Source: Mycoplasmoides fastidiosum (GTDB lineage: Bacteria; Bacillota_I; Bacilli_A; Mycoplasmatales; Mycoplasmoidaceae). From it: a stretch of 64,000 nucleotides of DNA. Position 1 is the first letter of the stretch, and each line of letters starts with the position of its first letter. The notes under the pieces were generated by a model, which saw only the letters and a program-made list of their open reading frames with translations, was not told where the DNA came from and did not search any database. The DNA lies in assembly GCF_024498275.1 (NCBI RefSeq), contig NZ_CP101809.1:434001-498000 (forward strand), given 5' to 3'. This document shows, one piece after another, positions 13,154-26,100 of this stretch. A program made the position numbers and the translations under genes.

Positions 13154-13536
13154 GATGTAGCCTGACCTAGTTAGCACATGATGGAGTGCAAACTAATATT
13201 TGGGATGCAACTACTGCTTCACAAGCAAGTAATTTTGTTCTAGTTTACCGGTATTTACAATTGAATGAGGTGTTAATTAGTGAAAATAATGAACAAGGTT
13301 TAATTATCCATAATATTGTTTCTGACATTGTGAAAGAAACGATCAGCATTCAGTATGAAATCAAAAATGCTTTTGTGGATGGTCAAATTAAAAACCTCCA
13401 AAAAGAATTAATTATTACTGGTTTTGATTTCAATGATCAACGATTTTTAACGACCCATTTACCATGAGTACTAATCATTTTAATGGTGTTAACAATGGGC
13501 ATTTATTACGCAATTTGACATTATCGTTACACATAA
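13154..13536 (+). pseudogene. C-terminal remnant of B4
   Basis: From about 13154 the sequence matches the last 150 residues of long B genes. The open stretch from 13171 reads NIWDATTASQASNF ... YRYLQLNEVLISEN, then ITGFDFNDQRFLTTHLPW, a membrane helix (VLIILMVLTMGIYYAIW) and a stop at 13534. About 3.6 kb found in B6 between NGYDF and this point is missing. It has no start signal of its own and is out of frame with B4. Remnants of the basic tail continue to about 13650. Confidence 0.7.
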
Positions 13537-13560
13537 CTAATAGCATCAAATTTATGCACG

Positions 13561-13580
13561 GAGAACGAAAATTTGTTCTC
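13561..13580 (+). promoter_or_regulatory. Hairpin upstream of A5
   Basis: GAGAAC / GTTCTC arms around an A/T-rich centre, 75 bases before A5. B7 has a related hairpin at 28956-28979 ahead of A8. Confidence 0.3.
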
Positions 13581-13654
13581 GTTTAACCAAATTACGTTTT
13601 AATAAACGTAACAATAACAGTGGTTTACGATTAGCTAAAAAGCAATAATTTTTT

Positions 13655-16600
13655 ATGAATATTCAATTCAAATTTTCCAATAAGAAAAAATTTAATACCA
13701 ACTTATTAATTTTAGGACTAGTGACACTAACTAGTTTTAGCTTGAGCATTAACCAAATGACCCAAGCCCCTTCCCCATTTCCAACTAATCATTTACTACC
13801 AAAACAACAAGCTGCAACTGCTGTTAATTATGTGGAATGAAAAGATAGTAATTCTAAACGAATCATTGATGTCTTTCCACTATCTCGTTTAGCAACTCGG
13901 GTGTTAGATGCATTAAAAGCAGCTGAAAAAAATCCTAGTGATCAGTATGATTTAGGGGTTAATTCCCAAGTTACTAAAGCAGCATTAGCAACAGTTAAAT
14001 CACTTGATTTGAGTGATTTAAATTTAACTGAAATTGATGCAATTTTAAATCCAGATATCACTTGGAGTGCATTATGAAACATTAATTTATCTAATAATCA
14101 TTTTGGTGATTATGAAATTAAGTTTGACAAAACTAAAATGCCCAAACTTTATAAAATTTTGGCATCCAATTCTCATTTGAACCAAATGATTAATGTGGCA
14201 TCTTATGTAGAAGATCCTGAAGATACTAGTGCTGCTGATTCAGCAGAAAGAACTAAGGCACAAGAGCAGTATGATAATCCCATTCGGGATAATGTGCCCC
14301 GGTTTTTTGATGTTGCTTCAAACAACATCCGCGAAATTCCCAAATATTTTTTAAAAATTAATTTAGCTTATTTAAACATGAGTAATAACAAATTGGGTTC
14401 AGGAACCGAATCCGATCCAATGGGAATTTATGCAACGCCGTGATATTCATTAAAAACCTCTAAAAATAGTGCGAATTTACTAAGCATTCAAGATCCAAGT
14501 ATTCGCGGTCCGTATGGGATCAATGTTTATAATTCTGGCGATAAAAAAGATAATGATCAAAGTCAGTATAAATACAGTGATGAACAAGTTGCACGCTGAC
14601 GCCAATCGCCATGACCCATTCGTGGTTTAACTTTTGGGAATTATAATGATGTTCCGGATCGAGCAACTAACCAATTGGATTCAGGAGTTAGCAAAGGAAC
14701 AGGTATGACAGCAGATTCGGGTGCGAAAAGACCATATTTTAGTTTTTCTAATAATAATCTTGTTGCGCCAATGATCTTTAGTAATGCCAATGTGACATTT
14801 GATTCTAACTCTTCAACTTCCCCCCAACAAAAAAGTGCTAACTTATACATTGGTTTAGAAGATTATAAAAAATCAGATTATAAAAAAGCACAAGACAAAA
14901 TTATTGAAACTTCCAAAACTAAAAATGACGAATCCAATCCTAATGCAAATGCGGAATTATTAGTGCCCCAACCCGATTCCATTTTCCCATTTATGGGTTT
15001 AAATGGGTGGACAAGCAGAATTCGGACTGGTTATAATTTTGCCCGGCCGTTATTGAGCGTTTATTCATTTCGCTCATTTAATGGTTTTGGTTTATTAGAA
15101 CAAAACCAAGATTCCCGAGGAGATGGTAATGAAGGAAATGATTGGGATAATACAGTACCGTCAACAACAATGCCTCGGGGCGATAGTACTACACCATCTA
15201 ATCAGGATGAATATGCTGGAACAACTAGTTTAAGTGGGGGTGGTATTCAATGAGAAGTGCCCAAACTTTCTGATTTTGGTAAAAATGAAAGTGGTACTTG
15301 ATCTAATTTATATAATCCAAATGAAAGAGCGTCAGATGCACCGACTCTAGAAGATTTCATCACCGGAAATAATAATGGGAAAAAAGTGGGTTTTTGAGGA
15401 ACGAAAGGTTTAGTAGATATTGTTAGAAACAATCTTCAAGGGCGCATGAGTTTTACTGATCCTAATAATCAAACTTATTACAAACGTTATAAACCATTCC
15501 GCACTTATTTAGTAACTGCTAAATCATTTGCTAAATCCGAACGGGGTGCAGACTATACACCCGTTTTTGATGGCAATGTTTTTTATGATGCACGGAACTA
15601 TGAAAACTTTAATGCCCGTTTAAATTTTTCACCATCAGGACGAAGTGAAATTGGGTTAATGGCTAATTATGCTGAAAACCCAATTAATCTTTTTGATAAA
15701 ACTAAATCAGGGAAAATATCTGGTAATACAGCTAAAAATAGTATTAAACATTTTGGGAGTATTTTTGGGAATTTACCAATTGTGAATTTAACAATTGGTT
15801 CACCAGTCACTTGGGTCTCTAATATTGGTCGAAACAGTAGTTTTGGAGTGGCCAAAGATACACCAGTACCATATACTTCATCATTGGTAATGAATAATGG
15901 TTTATATAATTATTCCAGTTATTTTAATGTGGTCGATCATATTGCAACAGAATTAGATCAAACTGCTAACTTTAGTACGCAAGTAGGAACAAGCACCAGC
16001 GACCTTAATCTCTCTGAATACCAAAATAAATTCCCCCAAAACGTGCGGGCCGATGATATTTTAGATGGCAAAAATAAATTCTGAAAATCAACCAAAAAAT
16101 TTGATGAAATTTATATTGAACGGTTAAATCAAAATGATGTGCAACTAACTTATAATCCTGAAGCTGGATCATTAACTTATAAATTCCGGGTTTATTCACC
16201 AGGCTATTCACGTCAAGGTCGGTTATTTAAACCAAATGATGCTCAAGCAACCGCGGCAAATAATAGTACTCCTACCATTGATGTGACAGTCAATAAAACT
16301 GTGACCGGATTTGCTAAAGCCCAAATTCAAAAAGAAAATGAACGTGGTGAATTTGAAGATTTCAATTCTAGTAATATCAATAATAATTTATTAGAGTACA
16401 CTGCTCCTCAAAGTGTAAAAAATAAAATTATTACAGTAGCTAATTACAGTAGTATTAACGCCCAATTAATTGCTAAAACTTTTAAAACTAATTACTTGGG
16501 CAACAAAATGACTACAGGAAAACAACAAGCTGAAATTGAAACTAATCAACACCAATTAGCACAAGTTAATTCGCAATGAATTACTGACATTATTAAAAAC

Positions 16601-19600
16601 CAAGTTGATGGCACGGTTCAGTTTAAAGTGGAAATTCCCGATTATACATTTGCCAATGGCACTAGTTTCAACTATCCAACCCAACTAAAAACTGCTGTTT
16701 ATAAATGAACTGGCTTACCCAAAACCAACACCACGATAATCGGAAAAAATATTGCCGATGATACTAGTCAACAAACTTTTGTTGCAGATAGCTTTAAAAA
16801 TGATTCAACTAAATTAGCATTATTCAAAGAAATTATTTCTAAACCAGCAAGTGCCATTACCGCTCGCAATATTTTTGATTTAGGAGCAGTAACCACTGAT
16901 GTATCAACATGAACTTCAGTTACTGCAGATAAAGCAGATCAGTATTTCACTTTATTTCCCAATGATGCCAACGGAACCTTGTTATGACAGGTAAAAATTC
17001 CGGGCGATCTAGCTAACGGCATTCCCGAACAACGGATTACGGTGTTATGAGAACACTTATTTAACCAAACAACAACAGTGACCTGAAAGACCCAAGAACA
17101 ATTAAACACAATTTTAATTGGTAAAACTCCCAACGAAATTCAAGCACTGTTCAAAGCTAATCCAAAACAATTTCTAAATGTCTTGAATCAACCAAACAAC
17201 AACGAATTAACAAGTGCAGACTTGGTAACTGAGGATGAAAATTTCATTACCAATGTTAATAATGGCCAAATCCGATTTACCAATATTGGGTTAAAAAATC
17301 ACTTCTTAAATGGAATTAAATATAATGATGGCCAACCTGAAAATGGCACCAAATCAGCTGTTCCCACTTATTTAACGATTCCCATTTCTCCCAACTATCA
17401 AGGTCAACGTCCAGTTTCTGCTTTAAATTGAAAATCAAGCAGTGACATAATTCAAAACATCAAAACTTATTTGCAAAAAAATAATTTAGTTCAAGTTGAT
17501 CCCAATAATGAAAAAGCCACAACCATTCAAGAAGTTTTAGATCAGATGAATGTCTATGATCTAAAACAAGCAATTGTTAATAACAATTTGAACTTGACTG
17601 ATATGAATTTGTTCACTTTACAAAACATTAATAAAAATAATTTTGCTTTAAAAACCAATTTGAATGAAAGTTTAGTTGCTGATAATGTGACTGGTAAACT
17701 GACTTTTAAAAACTTACAATTTAAAAACTGACAAAAAGCGAATAGTTTTGAAACTGTGACTTATGATGTGCCTGAATATACAGTGGATGCTAGTCCAGTT
17801 GTTAACAGTTTTATTTGATCCAAATCAATTAGTTCAGCATTGGCTAACAAATCAGTTCTGGAAGTCGAGCAAATTTTTAGTTCACCAACTTCATCACCCG
17901 CATACATTGATGCACTAAACGTTGGTAAAAAAACTTTTAATGCGAATAATGTGAGTGCAAACCATTATCGCATTGATCCAACTAAAGTGAAAGTGGATTT
18001 AGTTGCGGGAACGATTACATTCGAAGCCAATGCCATCACCATGACCCATTATGTTTCCCAAGCTGGTCAAGCTCCAGTTGACTATGTGGTACCAGATGCA
18101 AAAACTTACAGTTTGCCCAACAAATATTTAACCAATTTCCAGGTTAATGCTAATATCACTTCTGCGGCTGGGTTTAAAGATGATTATGCCAAATTCTATT
18201 TTGGCTACAGCTACACTGCAGCTGGAATTACAACCGCACAAAAACAAGTTGTTGATGATGCGGTTGCAGCGTTAAAAACACCAAACTTAGTCCACCAAAC
18301 CACCCAAGTGGGTTCGAACTTAATCCGGAGATGATTGGTCAATAATAATGCGGCCCGCATTAATCCGACTGATTTGGCCCGCATTAATCAATTGAAACAA
18401 GTATCAGCAAATGACTTTGTCAAAAAAACTGATTTCAGTGGTTATTTCTATTTGCCCAACTATTTAGCGTTTGTCAACTCTGCTGTGTCCAGTGGAGTGA
18501 ACCGCACTTATTTCATCGCTGAACGAATTGAAGTATCCACTTTAGATTCTTCGATTTTGATTATTCGTAAACCCCACATCGTGAACTATTTAGCTAACGG
18601 AGGCACAGAATTACATCCGGTTAATGACTTTATTTATGTCAATTTTTTACGGAACGGGACAACCGTAACTTTTAAAAAGTATGCGAACCAAACTGTTCCT
18701 GAACAATTAAGTCAAGGCGAATTTAGCGCCAACTTACTAGCGCCATTATGACATGATGTTGATGCAGCGACCATGAAAGCCGATTTAGAATTTTTAACTG
18801 CCAATCGCAAGAATTTATCGGTGCGGGCTTCACATCGTTGAGGTTCCATTCAGCAAGCCTGAATTAGTACTTTCACTGCGAACAATGTCCCATATGGGGG
18901 ATCATATGACACTACGATTGCTTATCCGGCTGAGATTGAAATTTCGAACGGGGAGCGGACTTTAAAAGTCAATAAACTAATTTTTGCTTTATATGCAAAT
19001 ACCATGGATGATAACAGTCCGGTGGTGCCTGATTATGAAATCGAAGTCGCAGAAATTTGATACTTAAATACTGGTGCTAACACCGAATTTATTCGGAATC
19101 CGTTAACAGATTATGAAAACATTTTAAACCAACCCCCAAGTTTATTATTACAACGTTTAGGCTTGTCATTAGGAACCCAAGTTGATCCAAACTTTACTTT
19201 CCAACAATTTTTAAATGAAAAAGTGTATCACTTACGCAATGCAACTAATTCAGTTCTAACTAATGGTTCAGATACTAATAACATCATTGGTCCAGTTGGT
19301 CAGATTGGCAACATTAGTTTAAGTGGAAACGAATTACGTTTAAGCCAAATTCGCATTTTAACCCCTTGAGCTGAAGGGAAAATTGGACCCACCTTAATGG
19401 TGGCTGATATTGTTTTACCTTTTGCAGTGAGTTCAACTGAACTATTACCCAATAACAACACCATCATTATTAGTTGATTACAAAACCGGTTTGGGACTAA
19501 ATCATCAGTTTCCGAATTATTATTTGATTTCCAAACAGCACTGCAGAATCAATCATTTACCGAACTAGAATTTAATGAAATGTTAAAAATGGGTAATGGG

Positions 19601-20242
19601 TTATTATTTTTAAATTCGGTTTTTGCTGATCCTTTAACTCAAGCGATTTTAAATCCAGCAACCAAATTAACTGATTCAGTTTCGGTTGATCATATTAGTG
19701 GCACAATTGTTTTAAAAAACTTACAAATTCTGCACGGATACATTGATAATGTGCCCCAAAATGATCATGTAATTAATGTACCCGAAATCACTTTAGTTGT
19801 TAACACAACTTTCACTACCGAATTTCAAGCTAATTTTGAAGAACTAAGTCAAGATGCAACTTTGAAAGAATTAAGTCCATCCGAAATTACAACCATTTTA
19901 AATCAGAATCAACCCCGACTACAATCACTAGTGCAATTTGCAGATGATTATAAACAAATTGAACAACCCGAAATAAGTGTTAGCGCTAATGATTTATTAG
20001 GCAAACTGTATATTCAAGTAAACTTTCAAAATTATTATGAAAACGGGATTAATTTAGGTCAAAAAACCTTTTATTACACCTTGTCTAATTTCAAAAACCA
20101 ATTACCTTTAGTTTTAGCCCCAGTCTTTGGTGGTTCAAGTGGCATTAGCTTGCTGGGTTTAGCCTATTATTTCTGAAGACGCAAATATTTAGGGAGCAAG
20201 AAATTTTATATGGCCAATACGGCTGCAAAAGTGAAGAAATAA
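13655..20242 (+). CDS. Type A giant LRR surface protein A5 (2195 aa)
   Basis: Complete frame with the same plan as A3. Its N-terminus is of the second kind (MNIQFKFSNKKKFNTNLLILGLVTLTSFSL), shared with A8. A hydrophobic anchor lies at about 15-32; leucine-rich repeats at about 115-150 and 215-250. The variable linker near 15165-15235 differs from A3 (TMPRGDSTTPSNQDEYAG). Module blocks follow, then the C-terminal membrane helix (about 2150-2174) and tail RRKYLGSKK ... KVKK. It is the closest relative of A3 over most of its length, but the N-terminus groups with A8, which suggests mosaic ancestry. It starts at ATG after AATAATTTTTT, downstream of decayed B4 with no terminator between. Confidence 0.9.
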
Positions 20243-20275
20243 ACTAAGCCCAGCAATTGAAAAAAATTAGTAATC

Positions 20276-20308
20276 AAAAAACCACAAGCTAAAAGCTTGT
20301 GGTTTTTT
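20276..20308 (+). terminator. Intrinsic terminator after A5
   Basis: AAAAAACCACAAGCT / AGCTTGTGGTTTTTT hairpin with T-run, 34 bases after the A5 stop. Confidence 0.9.
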
Positions 20309-20395
20309 CTTTGCAGCTAACAATTGTTTATCATAAAACTGGTTATATCATGCATGAGTGATTTTAGTGTCATACTTAATTATGGGCAAGGGTTT

Positions 20396-20438
20396 TAATA
20401 CTATAGTGGTATTAACGTTATGTTAAAATGTTATTAAT
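20396..20438 (+). promoter_or_regulatory. Palindromic operator and candidate promoter of B6
   Basis: TAATACTA-tag-TGGTATTA (20396-20414, one mismatch), 17 bases, TATTAAT (20432-20438). The TGGTTATATCAT block precedes it at 20340-20351. Confidence 0.5.
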
Positions 20439-20471
20439 TTCATACAATGAAAATTTAATTTGTAAAAAAAG

Positions 20472-20553
20472 TTGTAACTCTGTGATCTAAAAATCGACTG
20501 TGCAAAACCAATTGATTCGTTAGATCTTTATTTTTAATTTCTTTCAGTTACAA
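20472..20553 (+). promoter_or_regulatory. Structured leader of B6
   Basis: TTGTAACT (20472-20479) and AGTTACAA (20546-20553) enclose a stem closed by GATCTAA / TTAGATC. The ATG is 32 nt downstream; ATGGTATAG lies at 20560-20568. Confidence 0.6.
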
Positions 20554-20815
20554 GTTGTCATGGTATAGACTTAGTGCTATTTGCAATGACATCAAAATTC
20601 AAGAAGAATCGTTCTTCTAAAACTCATAACAGTAAGAGATATTTCCCAACTAAATGATTAATTAGTTGTGCAATTTTAGTGTCCACTAGTCTTGGATTAG
20701 GTACAGCAATTTACTTGATTCAACAAGCGCATCAACAACATTTAACCGATTCAAAATTTGATCCGGTGCAAGCTCGGGTTGCTCGCTTTACTCAATCAGG
20801 ACAAGCAACTCCGCC

Positions 20816-20824
20816 GGGGGGGGG
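20816..20824 (+). repeat. Poly-G tract, G9 (B6, out of frame)
   Basis: Nine G; G8 would join CCG-GGG-GGG-GTT and continue as ITSTNSVNNTDLSAFLGRDL. Confidence 0.85.
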
Positions 20825-23127
20825 TTATAACTTCTACTAATTCGGTTAACAACACCGATTTAAGCGCGTTTTTAGGCCGTGATTTAGCTGATATTGAAAA
20901 TATCATTATTGAAGATAGTACCAAAGTAATTTCGTTTCAAGGTGATTTACCGAAAACGGGCATTCGAGTCGTGGCAACAACTGTGAGTTTGACTAAAAAT
21001 AACCAAATCATCACGGCGAATGCTTATGATTATGTCAATTTAAAATACGTGCAGTATAACAAACAAACTAAAGAAATTACTGATGTTAAATTTGCTCCGC
21101 CACCAGGTTTATTTAGTACTGATCAAGCAGAAAATCATTGACCCAGTTTAACAGAAACTGATAATGCGTTAACTAAATTTTTCCCTACTCGAGCCATCCG
21201 AACGGCTGTAGCCAGCATTTTGCACAAAGGAGCAGATGATACTTTTACTAAAGACGAATGATTTGCCGCATTTGATCAACCCAGCATCACTCTGGACTTA
21301 TCCAATCGAGCATTAAGTTCGATTGCCGAAATTTTTAACCCCAACCTGCGCTGAGGTTTGGGGATTTATGATTTATTGACAACAGCCAATGCTTCTGCTG
21401 AAATCACTGCGGATTCAAATTATGAAATTCGTTACCAAGGTTTAAGTACGATTAATGTTGAAGATAATATCATCACCCATTTTCCCAATCCGAATTACAA
21501 AAATTTTCCGGCTTTAAAAAACATTCGGGCCAGTCGAAACGTGATTCAAGCAATTGGTGATTTTAACACTTTTAGTAATAACCATTACTCAACTGAATAC
21601 CAAACAGATAACGAATTACAAAATTCATCAACAACTGCTAAACCTAATCAAAATTACTATCAATATTTAGTTAGTTTGTGAACAGAAGCTGAAACCAAAG
21701 ATTTAGCACCAGTCAAAGCAATAAAGAAATGAATAACAGAAACTTTACCATCAATTAATTATGCTAATGTAAGATCGTTCTTAACTTCAGCAACTAAAAC
21801 CGGACCGAAAACTGTTAGTGATTATACGAGTTTTTTAGATGCAGTTTCAGCTGATCCGTTTTATTTTCGGGCCAAAGATGGTGGGAAATACATTAATGCA
21901 ATTGCTGCATCACCAACAAATAATAATGGTTTATCAGCAACAAGTGGTTCGACTAATGTTCCTTATGATGCAACCAGTAATATTACTACTGATGCAAACG
22001 GAACATTAATGAATACTAATAGTTCCACAAGCTATAAATTAGATAAAGGAATTAATTTTGGTGGAGTACGGTTAGATCTTTCCAAAGATATTTACCGGAT
22101 TGATTTTTCGAATAATCAAATTGAACGCATTCAGTTATCCAAAAATATGTTCACTAACGTTGATTTTGGTAATAACCGGTTGCGGTACATTACTCCAATT
22201 GCTGCAAAACCGTTGTCATGATTTCAGGGTTTAATTTTCTTTATTGGCACTCATAATTCAGCTTTTTACGGAGTTGTAAACCCAGGTCAGTGGTCGAAAT
22301 ACTATAACCAAACAGACGAAAGACAACCCCTTGGTTGAACTGCTCAAGATTTTGGCATCTTTGATGGTTTTAAAACGGGCAATTATAATTACACTCTACC
22401 CACTTTTGCATTTTATGGTAACCAATTACTAGATTTTTGACCCCAGCAAGATACTAATAGTAGCTGATACACTTGACCAAAACTAACAATTCCAAATAAC
22501 CACCGAATTGGGGGTACTGGTACAAATGTTAATTCGAATGTTAATGGATATCCAGTTAGTCCTTGGAATCAACAAATTGGCGGAACTACTGAGTTTTATC
22601 CTTGGTTTTATCGGGTTTGAATTGGAACCCGAACTAACCAGTATATGTTTTCAACTTACTTAGGGAATTTTGATGGGAATTTTATCCACGACATTACAAG
22701 CAGTGCTGTCCAACGAGCTAGTGATAATAATTTATATTCGATTTTTTTCAATCAATTAAACGACAATAAAATCCTAACTTTTTCACAAAGTTACAATAAA
22801 ACAATTAACTACAATGTGACTCTGGCCCAGAATAATAATAACCAAAAATTCATTTTGCCTGGTTTTGAATCTACTGAAGTAAAACTAATTGGGACAACAG
22901 CTTCAACAATCACAAGTAGTTCGTATAATCGGGGTGTAAGTCCTGATCCTGATCGGAAACAATTTGATGATGCAATTTTAAAAGCCACATCAGATGCTTA
23001 CAAATCTTATAATTCCCAAGTGCCTTATATTTTAACCCGCACCTTACCCCAAAACCATTCGGTGTGACATTCTTGAGGGAAACAAGATGGTCGCAATGGG
23101 GGCACCAAAAAATTGCGGTTGCTTTAG
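20825..23127 (+). pseudogene. B6 middle open segment
   Basis: Open in the frame that contains 20824, from the G-run to TAG at 23125. It encodes the SAFLGRDLADIENIIIE segment, the leucine-rich domain (LDLSNRALSSIAEIFNPNLR near 21295; GINFGGVRLDLSKDIYRIDF near 22042) and Trp-rich stretches such as YPWFYRVWIGTR. It closely parallels B9 residues about 80-830. Confidence 0.75.
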
Positions 23128-26100
23128 TTAATCAAGAAGGCGACAATCTAACACCAGATCATTTTGCGGATATTGATTGATTGCATTTGTATGCTAATGC
23201 CAATGGTTTGGATGCTGCAAATCTAAACTTTAAAGATTTATCTGATAATTACAATCCAACTAATAATCACGCCAATGGTGCAAGCGGATCTATGAATAGA
23301 TCTGCAACTAATAATGGGTATGATTTTTTAACCCAAGTTTTAGGTCAACTACCCTATTATAACGGCCGAAAAAAAGCACAACCTTGAACTAATGCCACTA
23401 ATACCCGATCAGTGGGGATTGATTTAACTAAATTTGCAACAATTGAAAATGGCAGGATAATTCCCAATTCACCATCTTTTAATTTAATTATTACCGCCCC
23501 CAATCAGGAATGAACCTATCGGTACACGATTAATGTTTTAACTGATACGACTTACACTTTAAATGCTAAAAATGCTTCATCTGGCCAAGATGCCAGAAAA
23601 TTTGATGTTGCTCAATCACCTGATTTTAACCACCGTTTCAAATTTGCTTCAAGCATTAGCCCCACTGATTTAGCAAACGACATTGAACAGTGAACTGCGG
23701 GAACCAATTATGTGCAAAACTACATTAAAAATGATGCCAGCTCAATCCATATTAAATCAGTTGATTTAATTAAAAACGAAATTGTGGTTGGATTTGATGT
23801 TAAAGATCCGAACAATAACAAACTTACTATTGATGACATCATTCTAACGGGGTTTCCTGATCAAAGGGCTTTTTTGATTGATAATGACAAACCAGTTACT
23901 TCATTCGATGATCAAAACCATGCCCCAAATCAATTTGCTCCCCACAATTCAGAAGCAGCAATTGCTTGAATTAAAGAACATGTGGGAGTGAGATGAATTG
24001 GGTTAACTAAAACTGATAAAACCCTAACTACAAATCTAACGAATAATTCAGGTAATGGATTGGCTGGACAAAACATTCACAAATTAGCTGATTTAGCAAA
24101 TCCTGAGCGGTTGATTAGTGGTTTGTTCTTCAATAAGAATGATGGAACTTTATCCTTTACTTTACAAATTAGTGCTACACCTGGTAATGGGGGCATCAAT
24201 TTAGTTGAAAACTACACTATTACCACATTTAAAAAATTTAGTTTCGCCATTAATGTTGCAAATGTGCAAAATGATTTAGCTGCGCTTGATTACAATGATG
24301 ACAAATTAAAAACATTTGTCACTTTAAAAACTTTCCAAACAATTCAAGCTAATGAGATAAATGTTACATCCAAAAAATGATCGGATGCAACTGCTGAATT
24401 AGCTCAATTCTTACCACCTGAAACCCAGTTACAATTAACCGATGTAAATCCTAATCCTGAAGTTGGTAGTATTGATTTTGCGGTTAGTCTATTTGAACAA
24501 AAAACAAATGGAACCTTGGGTGATTTAATTGATGTGAAAACAGCAAGTTTATTTGGTTTATCTAATTTCAATTCGGTTTTTGCTTGAAAACAAAATAATG
24601 ATCCAACCTCAGGTATTGCTATTATCAATCATCCGCAATATCAGGATAAACCAGTTACAGAGTTTAAGCAAGCACTGTTAGATAATGTCAATGATTCAGC
24701 CAAATTTAGTGCTCTAGTTTTACCACTAATTAATTTTGATGAAAGTGCTCCCACTTTTGATCAAGATAAACATTTATCTGGGGCAACATCATTAACTGAA
24801 GAACAAAAGCAGCAATTAGTAATGGGATTTGGTGGAACAGCTAGTTTAGATGCTGCGGCTGTTGAAAACGATGTAACACCAATTGTTGATGCTAATTTAG
24901 TCGGAATTAATTTCTTAACCATTAAGGGTGGTTATTTAAACGGAAAATTTTATGTTGGAACTGCAACGGATGCGCCAATTAGTGTTCTACCACCATTATT
25001 AGTTGCTTTAAAACCAAATACGACCCAAATTCAAGCAATTAATAACAGTTATAGAAATGCTGTTAATGCCACTGCCCAATCCCAACCAAATAATGCTGCA
25101 GCAAATCCCCTAACTTATCAAGGTGGTACAGCTTTATTTCAAGATGCTTTAAATCGTGAATGAAAAAACTTATTGCCCAGTGAATGATTAGCGCAACTAA
25201 GACGGTTAAAAAACCGACAAAATAGTCAATTAATCAGTCAGACCAACTACCAAGCATACGATACATTAACTGGTTTTTTAAATCATGTTTTAACTACTTC
25301 GACTTCAAATAGCAGTTATCAAACCCATGTTGATTTAACTAATTTTAGTAACATTGAGGTTAATAACTCCACAGGCGAAGTTAAAATTGCTGCTAATACT
25401 TTATTGATTAATAATGTTTATGAAAATCCAAATCAAGCTGAACGGCGTTCATCACCCCAAATTTATCAACCCGAAATTAGTTTCTTTCTAAGCAACTACT
25501 TTTCGCGAATTGATGAGACAACCAAAGCCCAACTACCATATGCAAATAATGCTGATGTGAACCGGACTTTCATTAACGAAAGTGTGTTAGGAATTGTTAA
25601 TCAATTAGAAGATTTATTTACTAAGGCCCAAAAATTTTATAATAACATAACAACTAAATCTTTAACTAATGCTGAATTATTAGCAGCTCAAGATGCAATT
25701 AACATTTTAAAATTTAAATTCATTCACCCAGTTTATTACACTAATCCGGATGCGGAAAAATTCTTGACTGTACCATTTGGTAGTAATGATGTTGATGCAA
25801 ACCATGTTGGGAAAATGACCAAGTTTAGTGCATTATCATTTAGTAATCTGAACTATAACGAGGGGAGTTTAGATATTACAGTTAAAGTGGAAAATTACAT
25901 TGATGGTTTCAATGGTCAATATTTCACTGTAGCGGATAAAGAACAAACCTTTAAGATTACCAACACTTTAGGGACATTTTTATTACCAACTTGAAAAAAT
26001 TATGCTGAAAATAATTTTAAATTACGGACTGATGATAACCAGTTAACTGCGTTAGATGGTCAACCAATATCAGGGGTGATTACTAATGATAATTTGCAAA

